Shown here: one piece after another, positions 56,512 through 63,508 of the stretch | Numbering within the stretch: the stretch's first letter is position 1 | Layout: each line of letters begins with the position of its first letter | Source of the DNA: JAIXWP01 sp041391745 | GTDB taxonomy: Bacteria > Bacteroidota > Bacteroidia > Flavobacteriales_D > Sanyastnellaceae | Direction of reading: 5' to 3' | Length of the DNA: 64,000 bases | Assembly: GCA_041391745.1 (NCBI GenBank) | Contig: JAWKNK010000003.1 | Location: 124,001-188,000, forward strand | Translations under genes and position numbers: made by a program | The notes under the pieces: model-generated | The model's input: only the letters and a program-made list of their open reading frames with translations | Told to the model about the DNA's origin: nothing | Databases searched by the model: none

Positions 56512-57318
56512 TTATTTCCAAGCAGTCACGATTAGCCCGGTTCCTGTGCGGTGAGCTTTACGGCTATCAATAAAATTCAACACCAAAGCCACAGGCATCA
56601 CCACCAAATAATAGAAAGGTAAAATGATGAAAAATGCCTTTGAAATATTTAACATGCGCATTGGAATGCTCATAGAAATTCTCCATGAAATCTGACCCGG
56701 AGTGCCATAACTATAATGCAACTTTTTCTTCTTAAAACCGGCAATAGCAAGCTTGTCTTTCATTTCCTGCATGCCGTATCCATTACGCACGTGCTCTTCA
56801 ATAAAACTTCCGTCATCATCATCATGCGCATCACTTCCACCCTGATCGCTTGGTGTAGAAATAAGCAACATTCCTCCCTCTTTCAAGCTCGAGTGAAAAT
56901 TCTTCAACACCTCAACGTCTTCCAAAATATGCTCCATCACATCCACACACAAAATCAAATCGAACGCATTTTCTTTTTTGAATTTGGTCAAATCAGCAAC
57001 CTTGAAAAATACACTCTGCTTTCCTAAATCATGAAAAAATTCATTGCACTCTGCGATTTGATCTTCTTTCACATCCACACCTAGCAAGCAATTCTTCTCG
57101 CTGAATTTGCTCATGTGGTAACTGTACTGACCAAAACCAGAACCCGCATCTAGAATGTGCGATTTTTCAGGTGCGTTTTTTCTCCACTTGCGAAGTTCTC
57201 TGTGAATATGCCATGTGCGCAATAGCAACACATCAAGCAATTTGTAAAACAAAATCCTCGAATATGGTGAGCGATTAAAAACGTTGCCGAGGGATTTTTT
57301 AATGGGATCGTAATGCAT
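56512..57318 (-). CDS. Class I SAM-dependent methyltransferase
   Basis: 268 residues. SAM motif I is ILDAGSGFGQYSYHM (about 54-68), followed by LLGVDVKEDQIAEC and the acidic LILCVDVMEHILEDVEVL, typical of class I enzymes. After the catalytic domain there is a hydrophobic stretch (AFFIILPFYYLVVMPVALVL, about 228-247), so it may be membrane-associated and act on a lipid or quinone-like compound. This is inference. It sits 21 nt after rbfA and 1 nt before the permease gene. Confidence 0.84.
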   Translation of the reverse strand: MHYDPIKKSLGNVFNRSPYSRILFYKLLDVLLLRTWHIHRELRKWRKNAPEKSHILDAGSGFGQYSYHMSKFSEKNCLLGVDVKEDQIAECNEFFHDLGKQSVFFKVADLTKFKKENAFDLILCVDVMEHILEDVEVLKNFHSSLKEGGMLLISTPSDQGGSDAHDDDDGSFIEEHVRNGYGMQEMKDKLAIAGFKKKKLHYSYGTPGQISWRISMSIPMRMLNISKAFFIILPFYYLVVMPVALVLNFIDSRKAHRTGTGLIVTAWK

Positions 57319-57339
57319 ATAGCAAGGGGAATAAGACCG

Positions 57340-57681
57340 TTATTTCTTTTTCAATAAACGATCAATCTCTTCAAAATAATCGAGCGAATCGTCAAGGTAA
57401 AAATTAAGTGCAGGAATTTTACGAAGCTGCTTTCCAACCACATCTCCCAACATCTTTCTCAAAAGCGAATTCTTTTCCAATACCAAATCCATCCCCTCTT
57501 CCTTCTTGTCGGTTGGAAAAAAACTTAAGTAAATCTTTGCTACACTCAAATCTGGCGCCACACGAACATTCGTCACGGTAATCATCATTCCGCTAAAGTG
57601 TGTGTTCATGTTTTGCTGAAAAATGGTGCTCATCTCTCGTTTAATCAACGAGGCCATCTTCTCTAAACGAATACTTGACAT
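57340..57681 (-). CDS. rbfA: Ribosome-binding factor A
   Basis: 113 residues from ATG 57681 (MSSIRLEKMASLIKREMSTI). A longer frame from 57723 would cross the promoter and lacks family similarity. RbfA binds the maturing 30S subunit and helps 16S 5'-end processing. Landmarks: VTNVRVAPDLSVAKIYLSFF and a C-terminal LRKIPALNFYLDDSLDYFEE typical of the KH-like fold. It is first in the operon with the methyltransferase and permease. Confidence 0.94.
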   Translation of the reverse strand: MSSIRLEKMASLIKREMSTIFQQNMNTHFSGMMITVTNVRVAPDLSVAKIYLSFFPTDKKEEGMDLVLEKNSLLRKMLGDVVGKQLRKIPALNFYLDDSLDYFEEIDRLLKKK

Positions 57682-57685
57682 GCCG

Positions 57686-57732
57686 CAAAGGTAGTGAATC
57701 CGTGCATATTGACGCCTATTCAATTACATTTG
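57686..57732. promoter_or_regulatory. Back-to-back -7 boxes between rbfA and the GNAT gene
   Basis: Minus strand: TACCTTTG (57693-57686) ends 4 nt before the rbfA ATG. Plus strand: TACATTTG (57725-57732) ends 4 nt before the GNAT ATG. Both are full TAnnTTTG matches and predict leaderless or nearly leaderless mRNAs. -33 boxes are not clear. Confidence 0.5.
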
Positions 57733-57736
57733 TAGC

Positions 57737-58222
57737 ATGAGTCAGTCGGTTACCATCAGAGAAGGAAAAAAAGAAGATATACCCCATGTACTTCAATTGA
57801 TTAAAGAGCTTGCCCTATACGAGAAAGCTCCCGACGAAGTGGTCGTTTCCGAAGATCAAATGCTAGAGTATGGTTTCGGAAAAGAAACCTACTTCAAATT
57901 CATCGTCGCCGAAATCAATCATCAAATCGTAGGAATATCACTCTATTACATTCGTTACTCCACTTGGAAAGGTCCCATGCTTTACCTAGAAGATTTGGTG
58001 GTAAATGAAAATTTCAGAGGAAATGGAATTGGTCACTTACTGTTTAAAGAAACCATGCGCATTGCCCACCAAAACAACTACGTTGGAATGATTTGGCAAG
58101 TGCTCGATTGGAACGAGCCTGCCATCAATTTTTACAACAAATACAACGCCTCCTATTCCGACGAATGGCTCAATGGCAAACTTTCGCAACAACAACTCAA
58201 AGATTATTTTTCTAAATCATGA
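57737..58222 (+). CDS. GNAT N-acetyltransferase, diamine/thialysine type
   Basis: 161 residues. Transfers an acetyl group from acetyl-CoA to an amine. Acetyl-CoA motif: LEDLVVNENFRGNGIGHLLF (about 95-114, RGxGIG loop). YEKAPDEVVVSEDQM, YSTWKGPMLYLEDL and WQVLDWNEPAINFYNKYNA are the hallmarks of spermidine/thialysine acetyltransferase-like enzymes. It overlaps aspartate kinase by 4 nt. The lysine-pathway neighbour makes an amino-acid-type amine substrate plausible, but this is inference. Confidence 0.9.
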   Translation: MSQSVTIREGKKEDIPHVLQLIKELALYEKAPDEVVVSEDQMLEYGFGKETYFKFIVAEINHQIVGISLYYIRYSTWKGPMLYLEDLVVNENFRGNGIGHLLFKETMRIAHQNNYVGMIWQVLDWNEPAINFYNKYNASYSDEWLNGKLSQQQLKDYFSKS

Positions 58223-59475
58223 AAGTCTTCAAATTCGGTGGTGCATCAGTAAAAGACGCGGCTTCTGTGCGCAACGTAGCATCTATCCTTCAGCGTTTTC
58301 CAAACGATAAATTAGTAGTTGTGATTTCGGCGATGGGTAAAGTCACCAATGCCCTCGAAGAACTGCACAGAGCGAGATACCACGGTGGAGACACGGCAGA
58401 GATTATCCAACGCCTCACCGATTACCACCGTTCAATAGCAGAAGAATTATTCGGCAACGACATCGAAAACTGCATGGCCACTTTTGATGTTTACATGAAC
58501 GAACTGCTGGAGAAAATTGGACTTCCAAAATCCACCAACGAAGATTTGGAATATGATAAAATCGTATGCTACGGCGAGCTGTTTTCGACTTCAATTGTAT
58601 TTGAATACTTGAAAAAAAGTGGTTTCAACACTGCTTTCACCGATGCCCGTTTGACCATCAAGACAGACGATCGCCATCGTGATGCTCGGGTCGACTGGAA
58701 TAAAAGCGCTCTCGCAGTGCAAAATATTGCGCATCAACTTGAACACCACGATGTCGTAATCATTCAAGGTTTTATTGGCAGCGATAGCCACGGAAACACC
58801 ACCACCCTCGGCCGCGAAGGAAGCGACTTCACCGCAGCCATTATGGCCTACCTCCTCGATGCGACGGATGTCACGATCTGGAAAGACGTGCCTGGAATGC
58901 TAAACGCCGATCCAAAAGTGTTCGAAAACACTACAAAACTGGATAAAATCTCGTTCCGTGAAGCCATAGAACTCGCATACTATGGCGCCAGCGTGATTCA
59001 CCCGAAAACGGTAAAACCTCTCCAGAATAAAAACATCCCGCTGTACATCAAATCTTTTATCGATCCCGAAGCAGCAGGATCTGCTATTCAAGAAAATCAA
59101 GAACAAGACAGCTTGATTCCTTGTTTTATTTCTAAAAAAAATCAAGTACTCATCAGTATTACACCGCGCGATTTTTCATTCGTGGTAGAAGACAACTTGA
59201 AAGAAATATTTGAATTGCTATCTACAATCGGTGTGCGCATTCACCTGATGGAAAACTCCGCTTTGAGCTTTTCCATTTGTGTCGACAAAGACGAATACAA
59301 ACAAGAAGCATTATTCCGCGCACTAAAAGAGAAATACACCATTCGCTACAACGAAGGATTGACGCTACTCACAGCACGTCATTACAATGATGAAAACATC
59401 AAGATGCTCACTGCGAATCGTGAAATTTTGTTGGAGCAACGAAACAGACAGACTATCCGTTTTGTGGCGCGCTAG
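58219..59475 (+). CDS. Aspartate kinase (monofunctional)
   Basis: Phosphorylates aspartate, the first step to lysine, threonine, methionine and diaminopimelate. 418 residues. ATP/Asp motifs: VFKFGGASVKDAASV (3-17), SAMGKVTNAL, and GNTTTLGREGSDFTAAIMAY (about 195-214), then WKDVPGMLNADPKV. The C-terminal ACT region (SFVVEDNLKEIFELLSTIGV to FSICVD) is a feedback-type regulatory domain, with a short second ACT half, so the allosteric effector is not predictable. No homoserine dehydrogenase is fused. Convergent overlap with truB is 23 nt. Confidence 0.95.
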   Translation: MKVFKFGGASVKDAASVRNVASILQRFPNDKLVVVISAMGKVTNALEELHRARYHGGDTAEIIQRLTDYHRSIAEELFGNDIENCMATFDVYMNELLEKIGLPKSTNEDLEYDKIVCYGELFSTSIVFEYLKKSGFNTAFTDARLTIKTDDRHRDARVDWNKSALAVQNIAHQLEHHDVVIIQGFIGSDSHGNTTTLGREGSDFTAAIMAYLLDATDVTIWKDVPGMLNADPKVFENTTKLDKISFREAIELAYYGASVIHPKTVKPLQNKNIPLYIKSFIDPEAAGSAIQENQEQDSLIPCFISKKNQVLISITPRDFSFVVEDNLKEIFELLSTIGVRIHLMENSALSFSICVDKDEYKQEALFRALKEKYTIRYNEGLTLLTARHYNDENIKMLTANREILLEQRNRQTIRFVAR

Positions 59476-60205
59476 ATTTTTCTTGGTAAACCGGTAAACT
59501 TCCCAACCATTCTTCGGCTTGCTCCATGGTCATAGCATCTTCCACACGAAAAGGTGCTGACTCCGTGCGACGCAACTCTACCAAATGACTTCCGCTATTC
59601 AACTTTTGACCAAAGTCGTGCGCTATAGAACGAATGTAAGTTCCTTTAGAACATTTAATTCTAAAATGTAAATCCGTCATTTCGATTTTAGTCAATTCAA
59701 ATTCGAAAATGTGAATCAACGACTTTCGCATTTCCACGGTTTTACCTGCGCGTGCAGATTCATAAGCACGTTTTCCATCAATAAGTTTGGCAGAATAAAT
59801 AGGTGGTGTCTGCAATTGTTCGCCAATAAAAGAAGATGCAACGGACTCCAATTCTTCTTTCGTAAAATCTACATTGAATGCGCCTTCTGGTTGGGTTTCC
59901 AAATCATAACTCGGCGTGGTCTGACCCAATCGAATCACACCAGTATATTCTTTCACTCCACCTTGAATGCTCTCAATTTGTTTGGTGTATTTGCCAATAC
60001 AAACCGCTAGTAAACCCGTAGCCAAAGGATCCAGCGTACCGGCATGACCAATCTTAAACTTAGGTGCTTTGCCATTTCTTCTCAACCACCATTTCAATCT
60101 TCCTACCACATCAAAACTCGTCCACGTCAGTGGTTTGTCAATAAGCAATAGCGCACCTTCCATAAGGTCGTTTACCGATTTTGCTTCAAAAGGCTTCAAA
60201 TTCAT
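59453..60205 (-). CDS. truB: tRNA pseudouridine-55 synthase
   Basis: Isomerises U55 in the T-loop of tRNAs. 250 residues from ATG 60205, chosen over an upstream in-frame ATG at 60229 because a full -7 box (60218-60211) lies between them. Core motif KIGHAGTLDPLATGLL carries catalytic Asp59. Others: LIDKPLTWTSFDVV, YTGVIRLGQTTPSYD, IYSAKLIDGKRAYE and CSKGTYIRSIAHDFG. No downstream terminator; the end overlaps aspartate kinase. Confidence 0.95.
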   Translation of the reverse strand: MNLKPFEAKSVNDLMEGALLLIDKPLTWTSFDVVGRLKWWLRRNGKAPKFKIGHAGTLDPLATGLLAVCIGKYTKQIESIQGGVKEYTGVIRLGQTTPSYDLETQPEGAFNVDFTKEELESVASSFIGEQLQTPPIYSAKLIDGKRAYESARAGKTVEMRKSLIHIFEFELTKIEMTDLHFRIKCSKGTYIRSIAHDFGQKLNSGSHLVELRRTESAPFRVEDAMTMEQAEEWLGSLPVYQEKSSAPQNG

Positions 60206-60210
60206 GGGCA

Positions 60211-60218
60211 CAAAAATA
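60211..60218 (-). promoter_or_regulatory. -7 box directly before truB
   Basis: Minus-strand TATTTTTG fits TAnnTTTG and ends 5 nt before the ATG at 60205, the same geometry as rbfA and GNAT. Confidence 0.45.
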
Positions 60219-60268
60219 GGCCTTCCCAACTAAGAGAAGGCCTACTTCCAAAATATACGACAGGATGC

Positions 60269-60910
60269 TTACACCCTCTTAATACTACACCCCACCGATT
60301 TGGTCTCTGCGGGATCGATTTTTTTTCCAGTGCTCAAGTTATTCAGCGCATCTTTCAAATAATGTTTTGTAACCTTCTCAGGACCTTCATTACTATCATC
60401 AATTGCGCCTCTGTACACGAGCTTCATGTTTTTATCAAATAAGAAAACGTGAGGTGTTGTTCTTGCTCCAAATGCATTCGCCAACTCCGAATTCTTATCC
60501 AATGCATACATGATGGATTCAAAACCTTTCTCCTTAGCTCTTTGCTTCATATCGGCCATTCCATCGCCTTTTTCTCTTTTAGCCTCATTGCTATTCACCA
60601 GTACCATTCCAACTCCCGCCTTCTCTGCTGCCTTCTGAACATCCACATATCTTCCTTCCCAACCTGTACCATAGCCTTCCGCACCTATCACAAATGGACA
60701 CGTATTGCACGAAAAAACTACAAGCAATCCATTATTCTTCTTCGCATCTTGCAATGAAATCGTTTTGCCTGTTGTCAATTCCATTTTCAAATCTGCTTTT
60801 GGTGCCGCTGCTCCAATGGCCAATGTTTCTTCCGAAACTGCCCCTTCATTAAACGCCATAAAAAGCGCTCCAGTCAAGGCCGCTAGGCCCAATCCAATTG
60901 TTTTTTTCAT
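60269..60910 (-). CDS. Exported redoxin (thioredoxin-fold) protein
   Basis: 213 residues. Signal peptide MKKTIGLGLAALTGALFMAF. Redoxin domain: AIGAAAPKADLKMELTTGK, then VVFSCNTCPFVIGAEGYG with the CxxC active site (CNTC, about residues 73-76), followed by TTPHVFLFDKNMKLVYRGAID with the cis-Pro. The end SVGCSIKR is typical of a Bacteroidota subgroup I recall as redoxin-domain proteins. Likely a periplasmic thiol oxidoreductase or peroxide-related enzyme. Monocistronic. Confidence 0.88.
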   Translation of the reverse strand: MKKTIGLGLAALTGALFMAFNEGAVSEETLAIGAAAPKADLKMELTTGKTISLQDAKKNNGLLVVFSCNTCPFVIGAEGYGTGWEGRYVDVQKAAEKAGVGMVLVNSNEAKREKGDGMADMKQRAKEKGFESIMYALDKNSELANAFGARTTPHVFLFDKNMKLVYRGAIDDSNEGPEKVTKHYLKDALNNLSTGKKIDPAETKSVGCSIKRV

Positions 60911-61135
60911 CTTCTATCGGTTTTGATGCAAGGTCGGAATTCATAGTTTACACAGAAACCAAAAAATGTTACGAATCCTTAAAATTCAAGACCCTTCAAA
61001 ATGAACACCTTACAAACTATTTTCAGAAATGTTAAAATGAACCGTAACCTTTAACACGACTTCTGACGTTAAAAGCCATGTAAGTTCTCATGTAGAGATA
61101 TTAGATAGTTTAATTGTTTTCATTTATTACCATTG

Positions 61136-61162
61136 AAGGCCGCTCAACGGAGTGGCCTTTTT
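61136..61162 (+). terminator. Intrinsic terminator with no upstream plus-strand gene
   Basis: AAGGCCGCTC pairs with GAGTGGCCTT (10 bp with one G-U) around AACG, followed by TTTTT. The nearest upstream plus-strand gene ends at 59475, with truB and the redoxin on the other strand between, so it probably ends a small RNA. Confidence 0.75.
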
Positions 61163-61169
61163 GGCATAA

Positions 61170-61262
61170 AAAAAAATCCCCCAAGGGAAGCGTATCTCAT
61201 GAAAATTTTAACCTCAAAGCGATCATGACATTCCGTACCCAAGGGGGAGTAAACCAATAAGT
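61170..61262 (-). ncRNA. Candidate small structured RNA with terminator
   Basis: On the minus strand TCCCCCTTGGG (61248-61238) pairs with CCCTTGGGGGA (61187-61177) apart from a 2x2 internal loop, and T9 follows directly. The 50-nt interior has two TCATGA palindromic segments that can pair. A weak promoter lies upstream on the same strand (TTTTG then TACACTTA 18 nt later). Size, about 90 nt, and shape recall 6S-like RNAs, including the 6S-Flavo class, but I cannot confirm the family. Confidence 0.35.
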
Positions 61263-61373
61263 TTTAAGTGTAGCGTTCTACTAGGCAAAACAAAACCCCA
61301 TTTCCTTTTTTTCAATACGGGAATTCCCGTAATTCAATAAACATCCCCATCTTGCACCTGTTATTCTTTTACT

Positions 61374-61916
61374 ATGAAAATTTACACGAAAAAAGGCGAT
61401 GACGGAACCACTGGATTACTTGGCGGAACAAGAGTCCCAAAACATCACCTTAGAATCGATGCATACGGCACTGTTGACGAACTCAACTCCTATATAGGCA
61501 TACTTCGAGATATCCAGCCGCTTCACCAAGCTGTGCTCATCGAAATTCAAGACCGCTTGTTCACTCTTGGTAGTCACCTCGCGGTAGATCCTGGGCATGT
61601 CGGTAAAATGAAACTACCAGAGATTTCACAAGACGACATTAACCTCCTTGAAAAAGAAATGGACGCAATGGATGAAATCCTGCCGCCAATGAAAAATTTC
61701 ATCCTACCGGGAGGACATCTTGCCGTTTCCCATTGCCATGTAGCACGAACCATTTGCAGAAGGGCTGAAAGATGTGTGGCTGCTCTAAATGAGCATCAGC
61801 CCGTGGAAACACTCATTATGCAATACCTTAATCGATTGAGTGATTACCTTTTTGTCTTAGCTAGAAAACTCACCATGGAGTGCAACGCCTCGGAGATTCC
61901 GTGGCAACCAAAATAA
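61374..61916 (+). CDS. Cob(I)yrinic acid a,c-diamide adenosyltransferase, PduO type
   Basis: Adenosylates cobalamin with ATP to form coenzyme B12. 180 residues. N-terminal ATP motif KIYTKKGDDGTTGLLGGTRV (2-21), then HHLRIDAYGTVDELNSYIG, and the helix CHVARTICRRAERCVAALNE with YLNRLSDYLFVLARK near the end. These are all PduO/CobAT-type signatures rather than CobA. No B12 biosynthesis genes are adjacent, suggesting salvage, and no cobalamin riboswitch is seen in the preceding 460 nt. Confidence 0.94.
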   Translation: MKIYTKKGDDGTTGLLGGTRVPKHHLRIDAYGTVDELNSYIGILRDIQPLHQAVLIEIQDRLFTLGSHLAVDPGHVGKMKLPEISQDDINLLEKEMDAMDEILPPMKNFILPGGHLAVSHCHVARTICRRAERCVAALNEHQPVETLIMQYLNRLSDYLFVLARKLTMECNASEIPWQPK

Positions 61917-61921
61917 GGCAC

Positions 61922-61952
61922 TTGACAACGCCTTTTCAATGTTGTATCTTCG
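61922..61952 (+). promoter_or_regulatory. Promoter of queA
   Basis: TTG at 61922-61924 and TATCTTCG at 61945-61952 (one mismatch) with a 20-nt spacer. The leader is about 35 nt. Confidence 0.5.
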
Positions 61953-61991
61953 CGCCCCAATTTTTTAATTCGCAACACATTGATTTCTGCT

Positions 61992-63044
61992 ATGAAACTA
62001 GGTCAGTTCAGGTACAAACTGCCGCAAGAATTGATCGCTCAATATCCGGCAAACCACAGAGACGAATCACGCTTAATGGTGGTTCACAAACAAACGGGAA
62101 AAATCGAACACCGTACATTCAAAGAAATCCTCGACTACTTTGAAGAGGGCGATGTAATGGTGAATAACAACACACGCGTTTTCCCAGCAAGAATGTACGG
62201 AAACAAAGAAAAGACAGGATCAATGATCGAAGTTTTCATGCTTCGCGAATTGAATGCACAAAGCCTTCTTTGGGACACTGTAGTAGACCCTGCTCGTAAA
62301 ATCCGTATCGGTAATAAATTGTACTTCGGTAAAAACGATGAACTCGTTGCCGAAGTAATCGACAACACCACTTCACGTGGAAGAACCCTTCGCTTCCTTT
62401 TTGATGGAACACACGACGAGTTCAAAAAGTTGATCTATGAACTTGGTGAAACTCCACTTCCAAAGTATATCACACGTCCTGTAGAACCAGAAGATGAAGT
62501 GCGTTACCAAACCATTTATGCTAAGCATGAAGGTGCCGTTGCCGCTCCTACAGCTGGACTTCACTTCAGCCGCGAACTTTCAAAGCGCCTTGAAATCAAA
62601 GGAATTCACATGGCTGAATTGACTTTGCATATCGGTCTTGGAACATTCCGCACTGTAGAAGTTGAAGATTTGACAAAGCACAAAACAGACAGCGAACAGC
62701 TCATCATTCCTGAAGAAACTGCTAAGTTGGTAAACGATGCGAAACAAGCAGGAAGAAGAATATGTGCAGTTGGGACTACGGTTGCAAGAGCTTTCGAAAG
62801 TAGCGTTAGCACAAGCAATTTGCTAAAACCATTCGACGGATGGAGCAGCAAATTCATCTTCCCTCCTTACGACTTTCAAATCGCGGATTCATTGATTACC
62901 AATTTCCACGAACCGGAAAGCGTGTTGTTGATGATGACTACTGCTTTCGGTGGATACGACTTGATCATGGAAGCATACCAACAAGCGATCAAAGAGAAAT
63001 ACCGCTTCTTCAGCTACGGCGACGCGATGTTGATCTTAGGATAA
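61992..63044 (+). CDS. queA: S-adenosylmethionine:tRNA ribosyltransferase-isomerase
   Basis: Adds the ribose-derived ring of epoxyqueuosine to tRNA, using SAM. 350 residues from ATG 61992; an in-frame TTG at 61980 is less likely. Motifs: FRYKLPQELIAQYPA, ESRLMVV, VMVNNNTRVFPARMYG, GTHDEF, YQTIYAKHEGAVAAPTAGLH and FHEPESVLLMMTTAFGGYD. It has its own promoter and a strong terminator. Confidence 0.96.
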   Translation: MKLGQFRYKLPQELIAQYPANHRDESRLMVVHKQTGKIEHRTFKEILDYFEEGDVMVNNNTRVFPARMYGNKEKTGSMIEVFMLRELNAQSLLWDTVVDPARKIRIGNKLYFGKNDELVAEVIDNTTSRGRTLRFLFDGTHDEFKKLIYELGETPLPKYITRPVEPEDEVRYQTIYAKHEGAVAAPTAGLHFSRELSKRLEIKGIHMAELTLHIGLGTFRTVEVEDLTKHKTDSEQLIIPEETAKLVNDAKQAGRRICAVGTTVARAFESSVSTSNLLKPFDGWSSKFIFPPYDFQIADSLITNFHEPESVLLMMTTAFGGYDLIMEAYQQAIKEKYRFFSYGDAMLILG

Positions 63045-63066
63045 AATACATCCATAAAAAAATAAT

Positions 63067-63099
63067 AAAAAAGGGCTATCAATATTGATAGCCCTTTTT
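63067..63099 (+). terminator. Intrinsic terminator after queA
   Basis: GGGCTATCAAT and ATTGATAGCCC form a perfect palindrome, flanked by A-runs and T-runs; it can end transcription on both strands. Confidence 0.88.
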
Positions 63100-63115
63100 C
63101 GTTACTTCGCGCATT

Positions 63116-63508
63116 ATGCGCTTTCTATTAGCTCTCATATTTTCATGCATGCTCTGGTCTAATGCTCAAGCACAATCGATTGAGTTAAGCCCTGCTGCAA
63201 ATTTGTTTTTTAAAGAAAATGCTGAGGGACAAATCGTAGCACGAAAGTCTTTCGAATTTATTTCCAAATCTGAAAACCCTCGTCTCGTAGCCATTGCCCT
63301 CAACATCTCTCTCGGCATGTTCGGAGTTCACCGCATGTATCTGGGAACAGATCTAGCGGTGCCGATAGTTTATACGGTTACACTTGGCGGTGGATTAATT
63401 CTCTGGGTAGTCGACCTCGGACTGCTTATTTTTTCCGAAGACATCAAACCCTACATGAATAATCCTCACGTCTTCATGTGGAATACTCAACAAGCTAAAA
63501 GCGAATGA
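63116..63508 (+). CDS. TM2-domain membrane protein
   Basis: 130 residues. Signal peptide MRFLLALIFSCMLWSNAQAQ, a short linker, then a TM2 domain: AIALNISLGMFGVHRMYLGT and PIVYTVTLGGGLILWVVDLGLLI, two helices joined by the FGxHRxYLG turn. The role of TM2 proteins is mostly unknown. The start lies 17 nt after the queA terminator, and the 3' end overlaps the convergent AMP-binding gene by 22 nt. Confidence 0.86.
   Translation: MRFLLALIFSCMLWSNAQAQSIELSPAANLFFKENAEGQIVARKSFEFISKSENPRLVAIALNISLGMFGVHRMYLGTDLAVPIVYTVTLGGGLILWVVDLGLLIFSEDIKPYMNNPHVFMWNTQQAKSE

Larger units (their letters stand above)
60911..61373. other. Non-coding region with a terminator and a structured element
   Basis: 463 nt without a credible gene. 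A strong plus-strand terminator at 61136-61162 has no annotated plus-strand gene before it. A long inverted repeat ending in a minus-strand T-run lies at 61170-61248. Together they hint at one or two small RNAs. TTTAAC/GTTAAA (61048-61053 and 61066-61071) is a short inverted repeat. The rest shows nothing recognisable. Confidence 0.5.

Noticed and set aside
57682..57723. Longer rbfA frame starting at 57723
   Set aside because: It crosses the full -7 box at 57693-57686 and the extra residues do not look like RbfA.
61001..61054. 17-codon frame as a possible leader peptide
   Set aside because: No promoter or codon run suggests attenuation, and such short frames are expected by chance.
61980..61991. 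TTG start for queA
   Set aside because: ATG 61992 gives the standard N-terminus MKLGQFRYKLP.
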